Source: Algoriphagus aquaeductus
GTDB taxonomy: Bacteria; Bacteroidota; Bacteroidia; Cytophagales; Cyclobacteriaceae
Length of the DNA: 64,000 nucleotides
NCBI RefSeq assembly: GCF_003253485.1
Contig: NZ_QKTX01000005.1
Location: 124,001 to 188,000, forward strand
Reading direction: 5' to 3'
In this document: piece after piece, positions 50,716 through 58,909 of the stretch
Numbering within the stretch: the first letter of the stretch is position 1
Layout: every line of letters starts with the position of its first letter
Notes under the pieces: model-generated
Databases searched by the model: none
Told to the model about the DNA's origin: nothing
Seen by the model: only the letters and a program-made list of their open reading frames with translations
Translations under genes and position numbers: made by a program

Positions 50716-51306
50716 ATGAAAAAATCTGTTCTTTTTTTCCTCGCAGCCTTTTTGTCTATTCACTGTGCTTGGGCACAAGGTCATTCCTTGGAACTTCAAC
50801 CAAAACTGGAACAATACTTTCTGGCCACCAAGACAAAGGACTGGAAAACCGTTTTGGACATGGCCAATCCCAAAATTTTCACTTTGGCCCCTCGGAAAAT
50901 GATGGAACAGATGTACAGTCAGATGGAACATGAAGTGGGCATGCGCTTTGACTTTGGCGAAATGAAAATTCTCGATTTCAAGGAAGGACTTGTACTTACA
51001 GACACGGTTTATGTTCCCGTAGATTACACCATGACCTTGGAAATTTACCTCAACCCCTCTCTTTTCACCACAGAAAAACAAATCCAGCAACTCTACGAAG
51101 GATTTCAGATTGCGTATTCCGGGCAGCAAATCCGCTTTGACGAAGAGACCATGCGATTTACCATCAAGGTCAAAAACACCTTGATCGCGAGTGCCAAAAG
51201 AGATTCCAATCACTGGTATTTTGGAGAGTATAAAGCTAATGATCCCTTGACCCGGATGATTTTCCCCCATGAAGTGCTGGAACGACTTAGACAAGGCTGG
51301 AATTGA
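50716..51306 (+). CDS. Secreted protein of unknown function, 196 residues
   Basis: ATG 50716 is chosen because the signal peptide M-K-K-S-V-L-F-F-L...C-A-W-A-Q starts there; upstream codons are not needed. The mature part has mixed charge. M-E-Q-M-Y-S-Q-M-E-H near 77-86 and I-Y-L-N-P-S-L-F near 122 are visible; no enzyme signature or family name is clear. It is probably periplasmic. The glucosylceramidase-like GH30 gene lies about 115 nt downstream on the same strand. Confidence 0.7.
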   Translation: MKKSVLFFLAAFLSIHCAWAQGHSLELQPKLEQYFLATKTKDWKTVLDMANPKIFTLAPRKMMEQMYSQMEHEVGMRFDFGEMKILDFKEGLVLTDTVYVPVDYTMTLEIYLNPSLFTTEKQIQQLYEGFQIAYSGQQIRFDEETMRFTIKVKNTLIASAKRDSNHWYFGEYKANDPLTRMIFPHEVLERLRQGWN

Positions 51307-51420
51307 CGTTTTCCTTTCTTCTGTATTATCATAAAAAGGAATTATGACTGGAATTACTTGATTTCTGATCTCAAATCACAAACTTTGAAACCCCGAGAAT
51401 GGGGCATTTTCTTTAAGGTC

Positions 51421-52803
51421 ATGAAAAAAATTCCTTTTCTATTCCTCTCCCTGTTGCTCTTTGCCTGCTCCAAAAAAGAGCCCATCGCCGAATTTTGGCT
51501 GACTGACCCTAAAGAGGGGATTCTGTTCCAGCAACTTACCGAAGACCTGGATGACAATGATTCGGAATTGATCATTCAGGTAGATCCCGAAACCACTTAT
51601 CAAAGTATGGATGGGTTTGGATTTACACTCAGTCAGGGTTCGGCCAAACACCTCTTGGAAATGAGTGATTCGGCTAGGATTGCCGTATTGAAAGAGTTGT
51701 TTGGCAATGGAGAAAAAGACATCCGCATATCATATCTCCGACTTGCCGTGGCGGCTTCCGATCTCAATGAATTCCCCTTCTCCTACAACGATTTGGAGGA
51801 TTCGCTGGCCACCGATCTTTCGCTCGAAAATTTCAGCTTAAGCTACGATACATTGGATGTAATTCCTGTTTTGAAACAAATCCTGGAAATCAATCCGGAA
51901 ATCAAACTTATGGCTTCTCCCTGGTCACCACCCAAGTGGATGAAGGACAACAAAGACACGCGTGGGGGTTCGCTATTAGAGGAATTTGAGCCGGTGTATG
52001 CACAGTACTTGGTAAAATACATCCGAGAAATGGAAAAGAGGGGATTCAATATCGATGCGCTTACCATCCAAAATGAGCCGCTACACCCCGGAAATAATCC
52101 GTCACTTTTTATGTTGCCTATCCAACAAGCCAGGTTTGTGGGGCAGCATTTGGGTCCAGCTTTCAAAAATGAAGGTATCAAAACCAAAATTGTCATCTAC
52201 GACCACAATGCAGACCGGCCGGATTATCCCATCTCCATATTAAATGACTCCCTGGCCAATCCCTTTGTGGATGGCTCCGCTTTTCACCTTTACGGAGGGC
52301 AGATCGAAGCGCTTTCTGAAGTTCATCAGGCCTATCCTGACAAAAACATCTACTTCACCGAGCAATGGGTAGGCGCTCCCGGCAACCTGGAAGGTGACAT
52401 CCCCTGGCATGTCAAAAACCTGCTGATCGGTGCTCCCCGCAATTGGGCCAAAACGGTGCTCGAATGGAACCTCAGTTCCAATCCTTCTCTCACTCCGCAC
52501 ACCGATCGAGGTGGATGTGACCGATGCCTTGGTGCAGTCACCATCGATGGGGATCAGGTGACCCGCAATCCGGCCTACTATGTGATCGCCCATGCGAGCA
52601 AATTCGTCGATCCCGGGTCTGTCCGAATTGATTCCAATGTGTTTGAAGGACTGTCCAACGTGGCATTTCTTCGTCCTGACGGAAAAAAAGTATTGATTGC
52701 GCTAAATGATTCCCAAAAACCGATCAGCTTCAAAATCCAGGAAAAGGAAAAGGTGATTTTCGGCTCTCTGAATCCCGGCGCCACAGGGACCTGGGTGTGG
52801 TAA
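51421..52803 (+). CDS. GH30-family glycoside hydrolase lipoprotein
   Basis: 460 residues from ATG 51421; an upstream TTG at 51358 is in frame but precedes the lipoprotein signal. The lipobox is L-L-L-F-A-C (C16). The beta/alpha barrel has Q-S-M-D-G-F-G-F near 60, M-A-S-P-W-S-P-P-K-W-M-K near 162 and the acid/base Glu in T-I-Q-N-E-P near 217; the nucleophile Glu is in F-T-E-Q-W near 316. A C-terminal beta domain follows. Glucosylceramidase or related beta-glycosidase acting in the periplasm or on the cell surface. The substrate is open. Confidence 0.9.
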   Translation: MKKIPFLFLSLLLFACSKKEPIAEFWLTDPKEGILFQQLTEDLDDNDSELIIQVDPETTYQSMDGFGFTLSQGSAKHLLEMSDSARIAVLKELFGNGEKDIRISYLRLAVAASDLNEFPFSYNDLEDSLATDLSLENFSLSYDTLDVIPVLKQILEINPEIKLMASPWSPPKWMKDNKDTRGGSLLEEFEPVYAQYLVKYIREMEKRGFNIDALTIQNEPLHPGNNPSLFMLPIQQARFVGQHLGPAFKNEGIKTKIVIYDHNADRPDYPISILNDSLANPFVDGSAFHLYGGQIEALSEVHQAYPDKNIYFTEQWVGAPGNLEGDIPWHVKNLLIGAPRNWAKTVLEWNLSSNPSLTPHTDRGGCDRCLGAVTIDGDQVTRNPAYYVIAHASKFVDPGSVRIDSNVFEGLSNVAFLRPDGKKVLIALNDSQKPISFKIQEKEKVIFGSLNPGATGTWVW

Positions 52804-53061
52804 ATTTCAAATTTGAGATTTGAGATTTGAATTTTGGGAAAAAGGGAATCTTACCGCCATTTCATCTTAACCATTTGAAGAGCAAGATTAGGACAAGCTT
52901 TTGTGCATCTTCGGTCGCTTGGGCTGAGCACCTTACCGACGAAAGTCGGGAAGTTCGCATCACACGACCCAAAATCAAAAGGAATTCCCCGACAGGCAGC
53001 AAAGCGTTTAATAAGATTTGATTTTCACTACCAGGATATGATTCTCCGAAATCTGTTAGAA

Positions 53062-54174
53062 ATGAGGCTTTTTTTACTCCATTTGTTTTTGGGTTGGGTA
53101 ACCCTGACTCCAGTGTCTGCACAGGTTCTCAACTCCGGACTGATGAATTCCGACACGGGAGAACATATCGGCAACCTCAGTATCGGAGCCTACCTTGACA
53201 CCTATTTTGGATTTGACTTTAGCCGTCCGGAAGATGGGCAAGTCCCCTATTTTGTATCCATGAACCGGCACAATGAGGCCACTGTCAACCTGGCCTTTGT
53301 GGATATCCGATACGAATCTGAGCGAGTAAGGGGGCGATTGGTTCCGGGTTTTGGCACCTATATCAATGCCAACTACCAAAATGAGCCGGGTACCTTGAAA
53401 AATCTGGTGGAAGCCTCTGTGGGTTTCCAAGTGTTCAAAGAAAAAGAAATCTGGGTTGATTTTGGGATCTTGGGTTCACCCTATACCAATGAAAGCGCCA
53501 TCAGTCGAGATCACCTGATGTATACCCGCAGCTTTGCTCCGGAGTATGTCCCCTATTACCTTTCAGGAGCCAAGTTTACCCTACCTCTTTCCGGAAAACT
53601 CACTGCCTATCTATATCTACTTAATGGCTGGCAACAAATCAGGGATCAAAATCGCGGCAAAGCTCTGGGAACTCAGCTCGAATACCGTCCTGATAAAAAA
53701 AACCTCATCAACTGGAATACTTACTGGGGAGATGAGCGGTCTTCAGACCGACCCGAGGATCGACTGCGGGCATTCAGCGATGTGTACTGGATTCACGATG
53801 GGGATGGAAAATGGGATTTCACCTCCTGTCTATATGCAGGTTTCCAAAACAACCTGATGGACCGCTTCAATTCCAAGGTATTTTGGTGGCAGGCCAATTT
53901 TATCGCCCGTTACCACTTTACCGAAAAAATAGCCCTATCGGGCAGAATGGAGTATTTTTCCGACCCCAACTCGATTCAGATCACCGCTGAGCTCCAACCC
54001 CCATTCCAGGCTTTCAGCAATGGGCTATGCCTCAACCTCACCCCTCAGTCAAATCTGCTCCTGAGGATAGAAGGAAGGTATTTCTATTCTTCAGAGGCTT
54101 TGTTTCAACAAACCGCACAACAGACCTCCAAAGACAAATTTTGGATGATTAGCGGGATTACTTTTTCTTTTTGA
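53062..54174 (+). CDS. Outer-membrane beta-barrel porin (BBP2/OmpL-like)
   Basis: 370 residues from ATG 53062, which opens the signal peptide M-R-L-F-L-L-H-L-F-L-G-W...V-S-A-Q; ATG 53038 is an alternative. The mature protein alternates polar and aromatic residues over many strands (L-S-I-G-A-Y-L-D-T-Y-F-G-F-D-F, V-N-L-A-F-V-D-I-R-Y, W-D-F-T-S-C-L-Y-A-G-F), and ends in G-I-T-F-S-F, a typical outer-membrane C terminus. The family forms general or phosphate-type porins. The substrate is unknown. Confidence 0.82.
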   Translation: MRLFLLHLFLGWVTLTPVSAQVLNSGLMNSDTGEHIGNLSIGAYLDTYFGFDFSRPEDGQVPYFVSMNRHNEATVNLAFVDIRYESERVRGRLVPGFGTYINANYQNEPGTLKNLVEASVGFQVFKEKEIWVDFGILGSPYTNESAISRDHLMYTRSFAPEYVPYYLSGAKFTLPLSGKLTAYLYLLNGWQQIRDQNRGKALGTQLEYRPDKKNLINWNTYWGDERSSDRPEDRLRAFSDVYWIHDGDGKWDFTSCLYAGFQNNLMDRFNSKVFWWQANFIARYHFTEKIALSGRMEYFSDPNSIQITAELQPPFQAFSNGLCLNLTPQSNLLLRIEGRYFYSSEALFQQTAQQTSKDKFWMISGITFSF

Positions 54175-54191
54175 GCTTTTGTAAATAAGAC

Positions 54192-54881
54192 CTAAAAGCG
54201 CTTCTTCAGAAATTTTTCCAAGTCTTGGTTGGCGCCGAAAAGAACCAAAATTTCATTTTCCTTCAAGATCAATTCGGGAGTAGCAATCCCTAAAACCCTT
54301 TCCATGGTTCTGCTTTTCCCGAGGATGCTTTTGACTTCCTCCTTTTTGATGGTTGTAAGTACGAGCAGATTGAATTTTTGCCTGAATCCTATCTCTCGGA
54401 TGGATTTGCCCACGTACTCTTCCGGCACATTTGCCTCTATGATGCTAAACTCCTCGCTGAGCTCGAAGGAGTCCACCACATTTTTGATGCATAGCTTTTT
54501 TGCCAAGCGTTCCGCTGTTTCTTCCTCCGGGTGCACGATTTCATCCACCCCAAGCGCTTGCAACACCCGCTCGTGAAGCGGATTGATGGCACGGCTGATC
54601 AATCGTTTGACTTGCTGATTTTTAAATAAGGCTGTGGCCATGATGTTGGCCCCTTGATCCTCTCCTATGGCCACGATGACCACATCGGTATCTCTCAGGG
54701 GAAGTCCCGAAACCGTAAATTCATCCGTGGCATTCATACAGATCGTATGAGAAATTTTCTCCTTATACAGATCAACCTTCTCAATTCGGGAATCAATCCC
54801 GATCACTTCGTTACCTGAAGCGGTCAGTTTCATAGCCAAGGAAGACCCGAAATTTCCCAATCCAACAATGATGTATTTCAT
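54192..54881 (-). CDS. ktrA: TrkA/KtrA-type potassium uptake regulatory subunit
   Basis: 229 residues from ATG 54881; the longer reading adds an unsupported N terminus. The RCK Rossmann domain starts M-K-Y-I-I-V-G-L-G-N-F-G-S-S-L-A with G-x-G-x-x-G and an acidic D27-type D-S-R. The C-terminal RCK-C domain begins near 135. It binds nucleotide and gates the KtrB channel at the membrane. The gene follows ktrB by about 75 nt on the minus strand. Confidence 0.9.
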   Translation of the reverse strand: MKYIIVGLGNFGSSLAMKLTASGNEVIGIDSRIEKVDLYKEKISHTICMNATDEFTVSGLPLRDTDVVIVAIGEDQGANIMATALFKNQQVKRLISRAINPLHERVLQALGVDEIVHPEEETAERLAKKLCIKNVVDSFELSEEFSIIEANVPEEYVGKSIREIGFRQKFNLLVLTTIKKEEVKSILGKSRTMERVLGIATPELILKENEILVLFGANQDLEKFLKKRF

Positions 54882-54956
54882 AAATATGTTGATGTTTAAT
54901 AGTCGAATAAACAGCAAGCTTAATCCTCTTGCTACCAACCGATTGACAAGCCCCTA

Positions 54957-56693
54957 TTAATTGATTACAATTTCCTCCGTCGGGTATTTATAATTTTTAT
55001 ACCGCACCTTTTTGAAAACGGCGATGAGTAACGATAACATACTAACCCGTCCGACAAACATGATGACCGTAAGGATAATTTTACTCATATCGGATAGGGC
55101 AGCGGTGATCCCCAAGCTCAATCCAACCGTACTGAATGCTGAAAAACATTCAAAGCCAATCTGAATCAAGGTTTTTTCCGGATCAAATACGGAAATCAAA
55201 ACGATCCCAAACCCGATTATTATCAAGGAAAGAGAAATGGTGGCAAATGCACGTCTGACAGAAATATCGGCAATCTCCCTTCGGTAAACCTCAATTTTGC
55301 TTTTTCCTTTGGCCAAACTTAAAATATTGAGTGTGGCAATCGCAAAGGTACTGGTTTTGATCCCTCCTCCTGTGGAAGCAGGTGAAGCCCCAATCCACAT
55401 CAGCAAAAAAACAATCATGGTCGTGGGAAAGAGCATCGCGGAAGTGTCGATGGTATTGAATCCGGCCGTTCGGGGAGTGGTGGCCCCAAACAGAGCCGTC
55501 ACGATCTTGCCCATGCCCTGATGTTCGGCCAGGGTATTGCTATATTCCAAAGCCAAAAAAAGCACAAAACCCACCAGTGAAATACTAAGGGTAGTCACCA
55601 GCGTAATCCGACTGTTTAGATTCAGAACCCAAGGACGATAGGTAGGTTTGTATCGGCCAAAAGAAGCCAATGCCTTCAGTTTGTATTTCAAAAAGGTGAT
55701 GATGTTGTTGACAATGGGAAATCCCAATCCTCCCATCACGAAAGTCAGGATAATCACCAGCTGCAGGAGGTAATTGTACCGAAATCCCATTTCATAAAGC
55801 CCATTGGGAAGGGTCGAAAAACCGGCATTGCAAAAAGCCGAAACCGCATGAAAAACGGCAAAGAAAATCTTTCTGGGTTCGGAGGGAAAAAGGGTGGAAT
55901 CCAGGCTCGAATAGATCAAAACGGCTGAAATCAATTCGATTCCGAAGGTGATCAACAAAATGGACTTGATCGTCGAAAATACCTCTCCCAATTTGTTGGA
56001 ATTGGTCATATCACTCAATGCCAGCTGATTTTCATAAGTGGCACCCCCTTTGAAAAAATAGCTGAAGTAACTGGCAAAAGTCAAAATCCCCAAACCTCCG
56101 ATCTGAATCAAAAAGAGAATAACCAACTGCCCAAAATCAGTAAAGTAGCTTCCGGTATCCACCACAATCAATCCGGTGACACACACGGCACTGGTCGAGG
56201 TAAACAGCGCATCGATAAAAGACAAACCTCCCACCGTAGCCCTTGGAGTCATCAGGAGAAAAGTCCCGAAAAGTATGATCAGCACAAAACTCGACACAAA
56301 AAGCTGGGCGGGATTGAGTACGGTGCGCTTGTAATTGATCCGAAGCTCAGAAAACTCACGGATAAAAGTCAACACGACGGCGATCTGAACCCAAATGGGG
56401 TTTTCCAGCATCAGGTCAGTCTCAAAGGGTACCCCCACAAACAGGTAGAGGTAAAAGACCCACAGGGAAAAGCCGACGGAAATCAGATCAAAGGCAAAAA
56501 CACTTTTGGCCGGGAATCTCTTTTTGGCAACATATCGGGCGACGGTGGATATAATTCCAAACCCTAAAACAATGAAATAGAAACCGTCAAAAACCTCTTG
56601 GTAAAAGCTGTTTTGATTGAAACCAAAATCTGCGATTAAAGCGAACAGTCCCAAGGTACTAGCGATCATCGCTATCCGGCTTAGGTAATTCAT
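54957..56693 (-). CDS. ktrB: TrkH/KtrB-type potassium transporter
   Basis: 578 residues, longer than most KtrB, with many membrane segments. The selectivity-filter-like turns are T-S-T-S-A-V-C-V-T-G-L near 163-173, V-S-A-F-C-N-A-G-F near 280, T-T-P-R-T-A-G-F near 408 and F-S-A-F-S-T-V-G-L near 528, the four-repeat MPM pattern of Trk/Ktr/HKT transporters. N-terminal segments (about 1-140) add extra helices. It moves K+ into the cell with the KtrA subunit encoded just downstream. ATG 56693 is used. Confidence 0.93.
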   Translation of the reverse strand: MNYLSRIAMIASTLGLFALIADFGFNQNSFYQEVFDGFYFIVLGFGIISTVARYVAKKRFPAKSVFAFDLISVGFSLWVFYLYLFVGVPFETDLMLENPIWVQIAVVLTFIREFSELRINYKRTVLNPAQLFVSSFVLIILFGTFLLMTPRATVGGLSFIDALFTSTSAVCVTGLIVVDTGSYFTDFGQLVILFLIQIGGLGILTFASYFSYFFKGGATYENQLALSDMTNSNKLGEVFSTIKSILLITFGIELISAVLIYSSLDSTLFPSEPRKIFFAVFHAVSAFCNAGFSTLPNGLYEMGFRYNYLLQLVIILTFVMGGLGFPIVNNIITFLKYKLKALASFGRYKPTYRPWVLNLNSRITLVTTLSISLVGFVLFLALEYSNTLAEHQGMGKIVTALFGATTPRTAGFNTIDTSAMLFPTTMIVFLLMWIGASPASTGGGIKTSTFAIATLNILSLAKGKSKIEVYRREIADISVRRAFATISLSLIIIGFGIVLISVFDPEKTLIQIGFECFSAFSTVGLSLGITAALSDMSKIILTVIMFVGRVSMLSLLIAVFKKVRYKNYKYPTEEIVIN

Positions 56694-56929
56694 GCGGGAT
56701 TCATTTGCCCAAATGTTGATGTTCTTACCCTAAATTCCAACAAATCGAAGGATTTAAATATACCTCGCAGCGCTATTAATCCACTTTAAAAAAACAATAT
56801 GCCAAGCCAATTTCCAGGATATAAACCCTTATTTAGATCTAGAAGTATATGGTTTAAGTTCCTCGGGGGTTGCAATCCAAACGCGGTATTCGAAGATTTG
56901 AGCTCTTACACCACAGAAAAACCAGGTTC

Positions 56930-57099
56930 AACCTGAAATATGCATTAGAAAATCTACTACGACCTCATAATGCTTCAAAATCAGTCGTTTCACTTCACTT
57001 TTCGATCTCACCGTAGCGGTGCTACGCCTCGATCTCCAAAGTGCCTGATTTTCTTGCATTTTGAGTTCTCGCTACGAATTCTAATGCATAATCCAGGTT
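56930..57099. repeat. 170-bp MITE-like long inverted repeat
   Basis: Terminal arms AACCTGAAATATGCATTAGA and its near-complement ending TAATGCATAATCCAGGTT match over 18 of 21 positions. The inner text also pairs imperfectly from arm to centre (AAAATCAG / CTGATTTT, TCGATCT / CCTCGATC) with CGTAGC GGT GCTACG as the tip. It has no coding capacity, so a non-autonomous element is likely. Confidence 0.65.
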
Positions 57100-57174
57100 C
57101 AAAAATTTCCCCGCCAAACCTTGGTCTCTTGAAATACTTGTTTCTCCCCATCAAACTGGCATCAACCTAGTAGC

Positions 57175-57212
57175 AAAGCTGCATCAAAGCTACATCAAAG
57201 CTACATTAAAGC
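57175..57212. repeat. 11-bp tandem repeat AAAGCTRCATC
   Basis: Three full units, AAAGCTGCATC, AAAGCTACATC and AAAGCTACATT, are followed by a partial AAAGCT. Confidence 0.7.
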
Positions 57213-57316
57213 TGACTAACCCCCACCCTGAAAATACCTGTCAAGTCCATAGAATCCACAGATTCCATATTTTCCACGATCCCTGTGAACTCTGTGGTAA
57301 AATCATTTTGTGTTGG

Positions 57317-58909
57317 CTACTGCAGCTTCGGCTCCACCCACATCGCACCCAAAAACACCAACATCCCAATCAAGCCGATCCATGGGGAAATGGGTTTAGA
57401 CTGGGCTTCTTCTACTGCTTTGGTGTTCTGCCGAAGTTCTGAAATATACCGAGCGGTCGCCACAGCCGGGAATTCATCCAAACCATAACCGTAAACCGAA
57501 AAATCATCTCCTGCATCCAACCAGCCTGTTCCGTTTGGCTGCCAATTTCCCTCAGCCTGAAACTCATTGATCGGATTAATTTTTAGCCAAATCGTATCCT
57601 CTCCCACTCTCAAAATCTCCGGCAAACTGTCCTGTTCAAACAGCTGAATATTAGCCTCTAAACCTTGGAAAACCGGAGCATTCGAGCGTTTGGATCGGGG
57701 TTCATCCGGTTGCATCGCTCCAAAAACCTCTCCCCAAATCTCCTCATAGGCTTCTTTTTTCCCCTCCATCACTAGGGTATAGCTGGACTCCAGCAAACTG
57801 ATCCCAACTTGGGAACTTCCAACCTGCTGGATAGCGATTCGCTGATCCAGAAAAGCTTTCTGACCTTGCTTTTCCTTCCATCTGAAAGGCAAAGCTTCCA
57901 AACCGTTTTCCAGCTCTGAACCAGCTGATTCCAACTCAAATTCCGTCCCAAAAAGCCGATTGACTTGTTGGGTAAGCGCATTTGGATCGCTGACTTGGAT
58001 CAGCATCAGATTTCCCATTCCGGCTTTCACCCAATCCTGAACAGCCTTTTGGGAAAGTTGGGCAGGATCGATGATGCGTATCTGTAGTGAGTCATTATTC
58101 TCTTGGGTCTGCAAAAAAGTCTCCCGGGAAAGCTGAATCTGTTCGCTGACGTTTTCTCCTTTTTCCCTAAGCCAGGTAGCAAGCGTCCGGCTTTCTGCAC
58201 TCGGAAATCCCATCTGGAATTGGTATTTCTTTGGAACGGAAGGCCCGATAAAATAGCGAAGGATAGCAAGGGTGTCTTTTTCCAGAACCAGAGGAACCTC
58301 CGACCTACCTTGACCTGCGGTTCGGAACTCAAGAACTCCCTGATTCCAACCGGAGTTCATGGTTGCTGAATCGGCTTTTGCAATACCAAGTTTTAGAAAT
58401 TGGTCTGGTTGGGAGGAGAAAATGGAATAAAAAACCCGCTGATTTTCCCCTTTCCGCACATAGCCTTTCCAGGAAATATCCCGGATCAACCCATTTTCAA
58501 TCGGCAAAACCCAGTTTACCTCTCTACTCCGAAGCGGATACAATTCTGCTTTGGAAAATTGCTTTCCCAACAATACCACTCGTTCAGACTGTCCGTCAAA
58601 TTCAGAGATTTCGACCGCTTCTTCCAATCCCAAACTGTCTTTCCAAAAGTCAAGTTCAGCCTGTTCTATGCCTTCTTCATAGACCAACCAAGGCTCAGAC
58701 TCCTGAGAAATTGGCACTTGTGGTCGAAGAAGCGATAAAGCCAAAAACCCCCAAAATCCGAAAAATAGACTGGTTTTGACCCATAGACGATTTATAGAAA
58801 CGCCTTTCTTTCGATAGAAAAACACCGAAGACAATCCGATCACCAAGACCAAAATCAATAGGGTCCAAAGCAAGGGAAGAGAAACGATCGGCGAAAAGTC
58901 TAAACTCAT
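57317..58909 (-). CDS. BatA-like membrane protein at operon end
   Basis: 530 residues. Two N-terminal hydrophobic segments (about 10-30 and 47-62) enclose Y-R-K-K-G; a large periplasmic part follows and a C-terminal segment P-W-I-G-L-I-G-M-L-V-F-L-G-A-M ends it. The layout matches the membrane proteins encoded beside BatA and DUF58, in which the middle part has a glutamine-amidotransferase-like fold without catalytic residues. ATG overlaps the upstream stop (ATGA). Function unknown, probably part of the MoxR complex. Confidence 0.75.
   Translation of the reverse strand: MSLDFSPIVSLPLLWTLLILVLVIGLSSVFFYRKKGVSINRLWVKTSLFFGFWGFLALSLLRPQVPISQESEPWLVYEEGIEQAELDFWKDSLGLEEAVEISEFDGQSERVVLLGKQFSKAELYPLRSREVNWVLPIENGLIRDISWKGYVRKGENQRVFYSIFSSQPDQFLKLGIAKADSATMNSGWNQGVLEFRTAGQGRSEVPLVLEKDTLAILRYFIGPSVPKKYQFQMGFPSAESRTLATWLREKGENVSEQIQLSRETFLQTQENNDSLQIRIIDPAQLSQKAVQDWVKAGMGNLMLIQVSDPNALTQQVNRLFGTEFELESAGSELENGLEALPFRWKEKQGQKAFLDQRIAIQQVGSSQVGISLLESSYTLVMEGKKEAYEEIWGEVFGAMQPDEPRSKRSNAPVFQGLEANIQLFEQDSLPEILRVGEDTIWLKINPINEFQAEGNWQPNGTGWLDAGDDFSVYGYGLDEFPAVATARYISELRQNTKAVEEAQSKPISPWIGLIGMLVFLGAMWVEPKLQ

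Larger units (their letters stand above)
56694..57316. other. Long intergenic region with MITE-like element
   Basis: 623 bp upstream of ktrB and downstream of the BatA-like operon. It holds the 170-bp inverted repeat (56930-57099) and an 11-bp tandem repeat (57175-57212). A region at 57250-57303 repeats TCCACAG/CTGTGG-type words. No gene is supported. Confidence 0.6.

Noticed and set aside
57001-57030. Possible integron attC site in the long inverted repeat
   Set aside because: The element has no integrase nearby and lacks attC core sites; a MITE-like repeat is simpler.
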